A stretch of DNA of 20,236 bases from a virus: positions 1-20,236 of the IMG/VR virus record IMGVR_UViG_3300006916_000532; one strand, written 5' to 3'. Position 1 is the stretch's first letter. Every line of letters starts with the position of its first letter. A program made the translations under genes and the position numbers. Of this stretch, positions 9,008-15,827 are shown one piece after another. A model generated the notes under the pieces. It did not search any database. It saw only the letters and a program-made list of their open reading frames with translations, and was not told the origin of the DNA.

Positions 9008-9466
9008 TTATTTTCTAAAATTAGTTTTTGCGAGTTCAATTAAAAGATTGGTGATCTCGTCGTTTACGTTTTTTATTACGTCTCGCGATCGAGATGCGTA
9101 TATTCTGTAGAAGCTTATTCTTTTGTGGCCTGGTATCTGTTTTGCGGGACGTGCAAAGAAGATCGCGTACCACGCTTTCCTTTTGGGCAAAACCTTACGC
9201 CCGTATACGCCCTTTCTTTTGCCTTTGATCTTACGGTTACCCATAGGATCGTCAAAGTTGCCTTTCCTGCGCTGAAGCCTAGCTCCTTTACTGTACAAAG
9301 TGCCCCCTTTAAAGACGTTCTGCCATGGCCTTACAGCCCTAGCAAGAGCCTTGTCAAATTTTTGCTCTGCCTTAGAGGTGCCGACGCTTCGCCCATAGCG
9401 CTTCAAAGCTCTCTCAAGCTTCTTCATCTCGGTCCTAGGTATTTCGAGTCTAATTGGGCTAGGCAT
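9008..9466 (-). CDS. HK97 gp10-like tail completion/neck protein (152 aa)
   Basis: This is a strongly basic protein with many Arg and Lys residues (KIKGKRKGVYGRK, KRKAWYAIFFA), beginning with helices around IPRTEMKKLERALKRYG. Size, charge and position between the head-closure gene and the major tail protein fit the gp10-like family, which helps cap the tail and join it to the head. The ATG at 9466 shares one base with the stop of the preceding gene (TGATG); a GTG one codon earlier at 9469 is also possible but less likely. The gene ends 6 bases before the major tail protein ATG. Function comes from family resemblance and gene order. Confidence 0.72.
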   Translation of the reverse strand: MPSPIRLEIPRTEMKKLERALKRYGRSVGTSKAEQKFDKALARAVRPWQNVFKGGTLYSKGARLQRRKGNFDDPMGNRKIKGKRKGVYGRKVLPKRKAWYAIFFARPAKQIPGHKRISFYRIYASRSRDVIKNVNDEITNLLIELAKTNFRK

Positions 9467-11034
9467 CACTTCGCTATTTTGTAATACAGCTCTTTGCCAA
9501 GCCTACTACCCAAACCGTTAGGGTTGTGACTTGGGCCTGGGCCTAAGTTGATTACTATCTTTAGTGTAGCACCAACCCAAGCAGGCTCGTCTAGGACTTG
9601 CTCAAAAGATTGAGTGTCTCCATTGAAATACTTAGGTGTTTCAATACCAGGAGGTCCGCTATCTGGCACGTCGTCTGTAAACAAAGAAGTAATAGTCTCC
9701 TCATCAGACGTCTCTAGAACCTCCTCTCCGCTAGGTAAAATAACAGAAGCGCTCTCTACGCTAAGAACATATATACCTTCACTTGAAAACGAATTTCCAC
9801 CTGTACTTTCAAACTTGGCATTACCAGTCTCTGGTTGCTTGGCACTGCCCGCTCCTAAAAGATCATTTAGGTTCGACATTCTGTAGACACCAAGTCTCTC
9901 ACCTTCCTGTCTAAAGCAGTGGCTCGTAACGTCAGAAGGGAAGCTTACGCTGTGGTTTCGAAACCTAATTTTAGCGGAGTATTCGTATGAAACCTCTCCA
10001 CCATCCGTTTTGGTTACAGAGTTCTCGGCGTCGCGAGAGTTTAGTCCGTCTATGTACTCGCTAACGGCAGTAATCGGCGTAAGCTTGTAATACAGCCTCC
10101 CCATGCTGATACCGTAAGGCAGGTGCCACCACCCCGAATCGTTGTTGCCCCAACTAGTGGTGTCTAGTTTATACGTTTTGAACCCATCAGAGTTCAAATG
10201 TGTCGGCTCGGTCTCGTCAGCTGGAATTAACACAAATGTGTTAGGCGAGCTTTCTACAACTAGCTCCCCAGAGTCCAAGACAATCTTAGCTTCAGGGCTT
10301 GAGTTGTTTGGAACCAGGTCATACCAACGAGATGTGTAGCTTCGAATGTACTCGTCTGGGGGAACGCCCGCTGGCTCAGACAAAGCTGTCTTGTAAATGA
10401 ACTTGTCTTCGTTCATGATTAAGACGTCTGAAACAGTTGTTGGGTCTACAACATCAACCTCTTGAGTTACTGTGTTGTACTCTCGTCTTAATCCGATGTC
10501 AAAAGCAAATCCGTCGTCTTCGCCCGTTATGATGTCATTAGGCCCGCTTCCCGTGCTCCTTACAAGTAAGTCGCCACGTTCAGGAAACGGGCTATTGCTT
10601 ACTACCACGTAGTCAACCGTTGGATTTCTGTAGTGAGAATCTGCGTGAGTGATGAACGGGTACTCTTGATCAGGCAAGCCCAAAAAAGTATCGTCGTCTC
10701 GTAGCTCGGCACGAATTTTCAATACCTCGTGGCGACCCTCGTACTGGATAGAGTAGATGCGGAACTTCCCGCCCTCAAAAAAGATTACATCCTCGAACTT
10801 AACGCCCTTAAAATAGCGGCAGCGAATCTCGGCCTTAATCTTACCTGTTCGCTGTTCTTGGATGCGTTCTTCCGAGGCACCAGCAGACGGGGTGCCGATG
10901 TACTTAAACTCAGCACCCACATCTCGCTTCAGCAAAGAGACGGTCTTTACCTTTTCTCCCGCGTCATTGACGACCAAAGATTCCCTGTAGAAGGAAATCT
11001 TGTTCTTCATAGCTCCCGGAGTCAATACTGCCAT
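9466..11034 (-). CDS. Head-closure (SPP1 gp16-like) protein fused to a ~400-aa extension
   Basis: Residues 1-118 look like a phage head-tail joining (stopper) protein: the opening MKNKISFYRESLVVNDAGE, the core GAEFKYIGTPSAGASEERIQEQ, and the strand FRIYSIQYEGRHEVLKIRAEL. Such proteins are normally ~100-120 aa and plug the portal-connector channel. Here the frame continues without break for a further ~404 residues. The extension is rich in Ser, Asp, Thr and Tyr, contains WWHLPYGISMGRLYYKL and SFPSDVTSHCFRQEGERLG, and ends LYYKIAK. I do not recognise it; its composition suggests an exposed beta-rich domain. The ATG overlaps the connector TAA by one base. The stopper assignment is fairly secure; the role of the extension is unknown (neck fibre or whisker is one guess). 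Confidence 0.75.
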   Translation of the reverse strand: MAVLTPGAMKNKISFYRESLVVNDAGEKVKTVSLLKRDVGAEFKYIGTPSAGASEERIQEQRTGKIKAEIRCRYFKGVKFEDVIFFEGGKFRIYSIQYEGRHEVLKIRAELRDDDTFLGLPDQEYPFITHADSHYRNPTVDYVVVSNSPFPERGDLLVRSTGSGPNDIITGEDDGFAFDIGLRREYNTVTQEVDVVDPTTVSDVLIMNEDKFIYKTALSEPAGVPPDEYIRSYTSRWYDLVPNNSSPEAKIVLDSGELVVESSPNTFVLIPADETEPTHLNSDGFKTYKLDTTSWGNNDSGWWHLPYGISMGRLYYKLTPITAVSEYIDGLNSRDAENSVTKTDGGEVSYEYSAKIRFRNHSVSFPSDVTSHCFRQEGERLGVYRMSNLNDLLGAGSAKQPETGNAKFESTGGNSFSSEGIYVLSVESASVILPSGEEVLETSDEETITSLFTDDVPDSGPPGIETPKYFNGDTQSFEQVLDEPAWVGATLKIVINLGPGPSHNPNGLGSRLGKELYYKIAK

Positions 11035-11672
11035 TAGTAGCGCTTTACTGAGCCAAGCAAGCGCTGCACACCCTCCTTGACTTCTGTGGTGATACCTCCG
11101 AAAAACTCTGCCTCACGGTGTGAATCGTAGTGGCCTATCAACATAAGGGCTGCCTGAGTAAATTGCTTAGGCAAGTCCTTGACATTTTCCCCTCCAGAAA
11201 GGGTAACCTTATACAGGTCGTAGTCCTGGTCTTCGTTAAGGTCTACAGGAGGCTCTGTTCCTGTGAAGTCAACCTGAAGCGGGTAGCCTGTATTTCTAAC
11301 TCGCGCCTTATCGTCTACGTAAGCGACATAGTCTCCACTAGTGTCAAGGTAGTCGATGGCTTCTACGGTGTATGTGCCTGTAATGTTACGTAGGGTCTGG
11401 ATTTCATTAACCTCCAAACGGTCTAGATAAACCACTACAGTTGAGTTCTTGGCAGAAACAGATACCAAGTCGTAGTTTGAGTCCTCGTGGGACGCTGGAG
11501 TGCTGGAGCAGAACACACGGTTCGTCACCGTAAGCATGTAGTCCATAGCGGACTCCAGGTAGGAGTTGATAAGATCGTCAGCTTCCCCTTGCTCATATCG
11601 CAAGTGGCCGCGAATAATAGACAAAGGCACTAAGTCTTCTGCGTAGTAATTCTGTGTGACGATCGTTTTCAT
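11034..11672 (-). CDS. Head-tail connector, HK97 gp6-like (212 aa)
   Basis: This protein docks as a ring under the portal and forms the upper part of the DNA channel. The N-terminus has the family hallmark helices: VPLSIIRGHLRYE, then DLINSYLESAMDYMLTVTNR, matching 'lkxhLRiddddeDxlIxxyIxaA'. A C-terminal helical region (PKQFTQAALMLIGHYDSHRE) matches the conserved 'ixqAilLLvghwyenRe'. At 212 aa it is longer than HK97 gp6 (~108 aa), the extra length being a central beta-rich insertion around residues 75-150. The gene lies between the post-capsid terminator and the head-closure protein, and its TAA shares one base with the next ATG, consistent with coupled, lower-level production of neck proteins. 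Confidence 0.86.
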   Translation of the reverse strand: MKTIVTQNYYAEDLVPLSIIRGHLRYEQGEADDLINSYLESAMDYMLTVTNRVFCSSTPASHEDSNYDLVSVSAKNSTVVVYLDRLEVNEIQTLRNITGTYTVEAIDYLDTSGDYVAYVDDKARVRNTGYPLQVDFTGTEPPVDLNEDQDYDLYKVTLSGGENVKDLPKQFTQAALMLIGHYDSHREAEFFGGITTEVKEGVQRLLGSVKRY

Positions 11673-11683
11673 TTCCTAGATTT

Positions 11684-11716
11684 AAAAAAGGGGGCGACCG
11701 CAATAGCCGCCCCCTT
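11684..11716 (-). terminator. Rho-independent terminator after the capsid gene
   Basis: On the minus strand AAGGGGGCG pairs with CGCCCCCTT (9 pairs) around an 11-base loop, followed by a run of six T overlapping the base of the stem. It lies 20 bases after the capsid stop and 11 bases before the connector ATG. It shares the pattern GGGGCGGC...GTCGCCCC then T-run with the terminator after the major tail protein. Confidence 0.88.
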
Positions 11717-11736
11717 CCATTTCAGTTTAAGATTCC

Positions 11737-12834
11737 TTATACAGTGAATCCGTCGAATCCGTTGTAGTTGAGGATTTCAACGTCACGGTATACGTTAGCG
11801 ATGATTCGCGTAACACCGTGGTCTGCATCGGTGTAAGGGTCAATGATGAGGTTTATTCCGCCCCACGTGCCAGTCACGACTTGCTCCTTGTCGAACATGA
11901 AGAAGTCATCACCGTTGTTGCCCATCTGAGAAGAAACGTATGTCTCGTATCCCAATACGTTGCGACGATCAGCAGCAGCAGCGCTTGCGAACAACATACC
12001 AGAACCAGCGTCTTGGCTCAAAGAGCGCAGCTTTCGGTAAGCAGTAGGTCCAGCCAAAGCAACTACGTTCTCCAATGGAACGTCGCGTCCCATCAATGCA
12101 GCCTCCAAGTCGAGAGGGTTCATAGTCTCGGCGTCATATCCATCCAAAGTACCAGGAGTTCCCTGGTTCAACAAAACACCTGTAGTAGCACTACCCAAGA
12201 TAGCGGCGATGATGTCAGCGTTGAACTTCTTAGCAACTGCGTCACGGATGTCCTTTGCGAGGAAAGCGCCCATGTCGTCAGCAGACTGCGCCAACATCTG
12301 GTCAGTAACCTGTGTGTGAGCAGCGTAACGAACTGGGTTCAGCGTGCGAGAAGAGAACGAAGTGTTGTTGACAGCCTGGTTGTCAGCTTCGTTTGGCTTA
12401 CCAGCAGTGGCAGGGGTGCCCTGTACCTGGAACACAACGTCACCGCTCAAGTTGCCCAAGTTGCGAACACCCATCTGAGCAGCGATGTCGGTTGGCTTAA
12501 ACGCCTCAACGATACCGTTGTCAACCTTTCCGATTGTACCTCCAAATGCTGCGGAGTCGAGTCCACCACTACCGCTGTTATCAACAGTACCAGTACCGAG
12601 AGCAGCACGCTGTGCGACGAAGGAAGGGATGCAAATGCCGCCCGCAACATTCACCTTTGCGTTCTGGAACTCGTTACGAGCCTCCTGGTTCATTTCAGCT
12701 TCGAGACCGCTCAACTTGCCCTGAGCAGCTTCTTTAATCATTTTGCCAAAGCTAAATGTCTTGGCAGCGCGAGCCTCTGTATCGCCGAGGCCCTGAACGA
12801 GTGCCGGAGCACTATTCTTGTTTTGCTTTTCCAT
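11737..12834 (-). other. Possible internal start giving free major capsid protein (365 aa)
   Basis: An in-frame ATG (Met288 of the fusion) is followed by EKQNKNSAPALVQ, a typical capsid N-terminus. The 27 bases before it are extremely A-rich (AATAAATCACAAAACAAAAA on the minus strand), like the leader of the protease ATG at 13695 and unlike the surrounding coding sequence. The stretch looks like a former intergenic leader that has become coding (residues reading HNKSQNKNST). The free product would be the usual size for an HK97-type capsid subunit with a short N-terminal extension. Initiation here is inferred, not proven. Confidence 0.5.
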
Positions 12835-13695
12835 AGTGGAATTTTTGTTTTGTGATTTATTATGTCGAGCCTCGGTTGGCTCAGTATTGTACGCTTGTGA
12901 GTAAGGGTGAGGCAAAATAGCTGGGTCAATCAGTTCGTCTACCCGCTCTTCTTGTTCCTCTTCCTCCTCTTCTTCTTTTTCTTCTTCGTCCTCATCCTCT
13001 TCCATGCGCTCCTCTTCTTCCTCTTCTTCCTCTTCTTCCTCTTCTTCCATGCGCTCCTCTTCTTCTTCCTCTTCCTCGTCTTCGTAATGACCAGGACGCT
13101 CTTCGGGCTTCTCCTCGTCTTCCTCGTCCATGTAGCCTTTTTCCTCTTCCTCTTCTTCGAGCTTACGCAACTCTTCTTCTACCTCTTTGTCAAGGAACGC
13201 TTCCATAGAACGCAAACCCACTTCTGTGGTTGGGTATGCACCCTGCGTTGTTGGAGAAACATCAAACAAAGTTTCTACCTCGTTGATAACCCGCAAGTTC
13301 ACACCGTCCTCGCGACGCTCCCACGAGTCGTCAGAGATGGTGAAACCGAAGCTGGAGGTGGACACATTGCCCATGCGAATGTTTTCGGCCAAATCCTTAG
13401 CGTAGGATTGGTTACCCAGCTCGAATCGGTACTTGAGACCCTTGTCATCGACGTCCAGTTCCAAGCCGCGACCAACACGGGCCAATGGCATATTCCAGTC
13501 GTGGTTGAACAAGGCGACAGTATTAGACATGTCGGCTTTGTCAAACGCACCACGAGCAATACGCTCGGCAAACCTTCCGCCAATAACGGTCTCGTCCTCG
13601 AAACGCGCCGCGTAACCCTCGACCACGATGTTGCCGTCCTTCTCAGAACGTACCTCGAAGTCGGCGCTAAGTGACCGCTTTTCTAGATTTTCCAT
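11737..13695 (-). CDS. Prohead protease - poly-Glu linker - HK97 major capsid protein fusion (652 aa)
   Basis: Three parts are visible. Residues 1-~165 are a U35/S78-type prohead protease with NHD (His65 in ALFNHDWNMP), the serine of VSTSSFGF (Ser114 or 115), and ETLFDVSPTTQGAYPTT, which together supply the expected catalytic elements. Residues 171-256 are an acidic linker with 54 Glu in 86 residues. From Met288 on is an HK97-fold major capsid protein: NVAGGICIPS, VRYAAHTQVTDQMLAQS, FNADIIAAILGS, GYETYVSSQM and a C-terminus ending NYNGFDGFTV. In HK97 the protease, scaffold (delta domain) and capsid are separate or partly fused; here one frame spans all. The protease likely cuts the capsid N-terminus after assembly. 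The linker may act as the scaffold. A possible internal start (12834) could also give free capsid protein. The terminator downstream fits heavy expression. Confidence 0.93.
   Translation of the reverse strand: MENLEKRSLSADFEVRSEKDGNIVVEGYAARFEDETVIGGRFAERIARGAFDKADMSNTVALFNHDWNMPLARVGRGLELDVDDKGLKYRFELGNQSYAKDLAENIRMGNVSTSSFGFTISDDSWERREDGVNLRVINEVETLFDVSPTTQGAYPTTEVGLRSMEAFLDKEVEEELRKLEEEEEEKGYMDEEDEEKPEERPGHYEDEEEEEEEERMEEEEEEEEEEEEERMEEDEDEEEKEEEEEEEQEERVDELIDPAILPHPYSQAYNTEPTEARHNKSQNKNSTMEKQNKNSAPALVQGLGDTEARAAKTFSFGKMIKEAAQGKLSGLEAEMNQEARNEFQNAKVNVAGGICIPSFVAQRAALGTGTVDNSGSGGLDSAAFGGTIGKVDNGIVEAFKPTDIAAQMGVRNLGNLSGDVVFQVQGTPATAGKPNEADNQAVNNTSFSSRTLNPVRYAAHTQVTDQMLAQSADDMGAFLAKDIRDAVAKKFNADIIAAILGSATTGVLLNQGTPGTLDGYDAETMNPLDLEAALMGRDVPLENVVALAGPTAYRKLRSLSQDAGSGMLFASAAAADRRNVLGYETYVSSQMGNNGDDFFMFDKEQVVTGTWGGINLIIDPYTDADHGVTRIIANVYRDVEILNYNGFDGFTV
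12928..13185 (-). repeat. GAA/GAG-rich low-complexity tract encoding the poly-Glu linker
   Basis: The minus strand is nearly pure purine over long stretches. Within it, positions 12964-13053 form two 45-base units of 15 codons, each beginning CGC ATG GAA (Arg-Met-Glu, at residues 215 and 230), so the tract has grown by tandem duplication. Such tracts can slip during replication, so length may vary between relatives. Confidence 0.85.
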
Positions 13696-13703
13696 TATTG
13701 GTT

Positions 13704-14324
13704 TTATTTTGATGATAATTTATGACCCTTCGGGAAGAGATCAGTGTCGTGTTTACCGCTGCGAAACTTCTCATTCTTCAGCGCGTAAAGATAGCTGTTT
13801 ACACGAGCAAACGCCCACTGCTGTGGAGACTTTACACTAGGCCGTACAGAACCGGGGTTGGTTTTGTATGCACCAATCCCTCGGTTGTACACCTTCTGCA
13901 AAGTTGCCTGTGTAGTTTTCTTTTTAGAATCGCTAACAGATTCGTTGTGATCCTCAGCTTTCTTCTTGAGCGTAGGCCCGACACCCTTGTCCTCAGCTCT
14001 GCTTTCTTTTTCAGCCTTATTGATGGTACGCTCACACCAACCCTTCATACTGTCGCCACCCCAGGCAGCGTACATGATAGAGCCGCAGATATCCTTACCC
14101 TTGTCGTCAGTGAACTTACCTTGATCGTAAGTCTTAGCACGAGACAGAAACGAGAAGGTACGCTTAATTGTTGACAGCGTCAAACTTTGACCTGTAGACA
14201 ACTGCCGAGCACGAGTCCAGCCCACGCTGGTCCCGCAGCTCGTACCCTTCTCTTCCTTGTGCTTCAGGGCAGCTTTGGCGCGGTTCTTGGCCGCTTGTGG
14301 ATATCCGCCGTAAGTCTTAGCCAT
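13704..14324 (-). CDS. Conserved phage protein with DUF5824-like C-terminus (206 aa)
   Basis: A basic protein with two recognisable blocks. Residues ~28-105 carry TSCGTSVGWTRARQLSTGQ, then TIKRTFSFLSRAKTYDQGK and CGSIMYAAWGGDSMKGW, a pattern I know from phage proteins near protease and capsid genes. After a Lys/Glu linker, residues ~140-190 read LQKVYNRGIGAYKTNPGSV and QQWAFARVNSYLYAL, resembling DUF5824. Neither block has a defined biochemical role that I can name. The gene sits between portal and protease, overlaps the 69-aa gene by 8 bases and ends 8 bases before the protease ATG, so a role in head assembly or maturation is plausible but only inferred from position. No catalytic residues are assigned. 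Confidence 0.62.
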   Translation of the reverse strand: MAKTYGGYPQAAKNRAKAALKHKEEKGTSCGTSVGWTRARQLSTGQSLTLSTIKRTFSFLSRAKTYDQGKFTDDKGKDICGSIMYAAWGGDSMKGWCERTINKAEKESRAEDKGVGPTLKKKAEDHNESVSDSKKKTTQATLQKVYNRGIGAYKTNPGSVRPSVKSPQQWAFARVNSYLYALKNEKFRSGKHDTDLFPKGHKLSSK

Positions 14325-14526
14325 TTTTCTTTGGCGTAGCTTTTTTGACCTTTGGGGCCTTAATTTCGATTTCGTAGAAAGCCTTTCCTACACGGACCAC
14401 ACCTCCGTTCTCCCATACCTTGGCAAAGGTGCCAGCAGGAATGTGTTGAGCACCAGGAGTAGCTTTGTTAAATTTATTGGCAAACTCCTCCGCGCTCTTG
14501 CATTTTTTGATTACTAGTTTATTCAT
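14317..14526 (-). CDS. Small basic phage protein (69 aa), unknown function
   Basis: A short protein beginning MNKLVIKKCKSAEEFANKF, with a likely beta core (AGTFAKVWENGGVVRVGKAFYEIEI) and a Lys-rich end. It overlaps the portal gene upstream and the 206-aa gene downstream by 8 bases each, which argues it is a real, coupled gene and not a chance frame. I do not recognise the family. Its place between portal and protease suggests head assembly, but no motif supports a specific task. Confidence 0.65.
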   Translation of the reverse strand: MNKLVIKKCKSAEEFANKFNKATPGAQHIPAGTFAKVWENGGVVRVGKAFYEIEIKAPKVKKATPKKNG

Positions 14527-15781
14527 CTTCCTGTTCTAAGTTCATCATCGCTTGGTTGTCCACTTCGTCAGCGCCCTGTTGATTCCCTTGAGAAGCCACA
14601 GTAGCGGCGTAGTCAGCCATAGAAGAAAGCGGTATTTGATTAAGTTGAATGTGGTGATTGTCACCTCCTTGAACAGGCGCCAACCCCTCTTTACTTCGCA
14701 CCTCATTGATCGATAAAACTCCATCAGAGAGGAGGGAATGATAGTAGCTGGCACGCGAGGCGGAGTCGGCACGTAATAGTGAGTCGACATCGAACCTGCA
14801 TGAAAGCTCGTCGTTGTTTCGTAGGACTTTGCGCTCGACTTCAAGCTCGATTCGGCGCACCCAGGGCAGAATTGTCCCTTGCGAAAATTGCAGTGTTTGT
14901 TGCTCATAGTTGTCATAAGATGAGTTGCCCTCCATTCCGATGATGGCAGGCGGCACAGAGAAGAATCTTGCGATTTCTTCAGCCGTGTACTTCTTAACTT
15001 CTAGGAACTGAAGTTGCTCCAAAGGCACAGAGAGCGGCTGGTAAGCAAAGCCACCCCCCAAGATAGCGACCTTATGAGCGTTTTTCTTGCCCATAAATTC
15101 TTGCTTCCAGCGCTCACTGGCCTCCCTCATCTGCTCGATTGTTAGCGGCTCCTTCGTAGTCAATATGCCGCCGAGCATCCCGCCGTTTTCAAAGAACGTA
15201 CTGCCGAAATTTTGAATCGACTTGGCGGTGTTGAGGTTTTGGATTTGGATATTGGTTGGGTTCTTCCCACGGAACGCCTTAATTTCGAGAATCTGGTCTT
15301 GAGGAATCTTCGTTGGTGAACCCGTGTAGGTGTACCAGCGCGAACCGTCCGGCTCTACCATAGAGTGAACCTCTGTGGCAGGCAACCAGTAAATTTCATC
15401 GTCGAGGATAAGTGCAGTGCCGATGCCGTACAACAAGGCGTCGCTCACGATCATCTGCCAGAACTCATACGCGCCCATCATAGGGTTCGGCTCGACAGCC
15501 AGAAGACGAGTGACCGGATGGTCAGGCATAGGACGACGAATGCCATCGGCGTCCACCTGCTCAACAGTCAATCCCATAGAGGCGATGGTGTCAGCAATTT
15601 TACTTACACATGCGTATACAGCAGAAAGGGTCAACGTGTCTTGACCAGAGGCCAGACTCGTGTCGCTTACGATGGTGCTTAACCAGCCAGTGTGAGCCTG
15701 CGTGGGGAAGATTGGCGCTTGGTACCGATCTTCCTTGTTCAGGCCGAAAATACGTTGAAATAGATTGCGTTCTTTGGGCAT
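14519..15781 (-). CDS. Portal protein, HK97 family (420 aa)
   Basis: The predicted portal forms the dodecameric ring at one vertex through which DNA enters and leaves. The protein opens MPKERNLFQRIFGL, then shows SAVYACVSKIADTIASM, the conserved HK97 portal helix, HPVTRLLAVEPNPMMGAYEFW, a wing region with YWLPATEVHSM, and the clip/stem segment KYTAEEIARFFSVPPAIIGM, which is highly characteristic. The following YEQQTLQFSQGTILPWVRRIE matches the stem and crown motif 'xxFxxxTLxPxxxxiE'. Length fits the family (~400-430 aa). The C-terminal ~50 residues are Gln/Asp-rich and low in conservation. It lies 46 bases downstream of the large terminase and overlaps the next small gene. Confidence 0.95.
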   Translation of the reverse strand: MPKERNLFQRIFGLNKEDRYQAPIFPTQAHTGWLSTIVSDTSLASGQDTLTLSAVYACVSKIADTIASMGLTVEQVDADGIRRPMPDHPVTRLLAVEPNPMMGAYEFWQMIVSDALLYGIGTALILDDEIYWLPATEVHSMVEPDGSRWYTYTGSPTKIPQDQILEIKAFRGKNPTNIQIQNLNTAKSIQNFGSTFFENGGMLGGILTTKEPLTIEQMREASERWKQEFMGKKNAHKVAILGGGFAYQPLSVPLEQLQFLEVKKYTAEEIARFFSVPPAIIGMEGNSSYDNYEQQTLQFSQGTILPWVRRIELEVERKVLRNNDELSCRFDVDSLLRADSASRASYYHSLLSDGVLSINEVRSKEGLAPVQGGDNHHIQLNQIPLSSMADYAATVASQGNQQGADEVDNQAMMNLEQEDE

Positions 15782-15827
15782 CAGCGCGAAAGTAATACAG
15801 CGGATGCGCTACTGAACGAATTTTTTG

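Noticed and set aside
11818-12855. 345-aa plus-strand frame antisense to the capsid gene
   Set aside because: It mirrors codon use of the capsid gene, has a Ser/Val/Gln/Cys-rich composition without motifs, and lies fully inside a strongly supported gene.
12907-13674. 255-aa plus-strand frame with Phe/Leu runs resembling membrane segments
   Set aside because: The hydrophobic runs are the reverse complement of the GAA/GAG poly-Glu tract; nothing supports an antisense membrane protein.
14545-14916. 123-aa minus-strand frame within the portal gene
   Set aside because: Overlaps the portal coding sequence in another frame, is Cys/Thr-rich and patternless.
15799-15810. Short inverted repeat AGCG-GATG-CGCT between large terminase and portal
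   Set aside because: Only four pairs and no T-run on the minus strand, so not a credible terminator.
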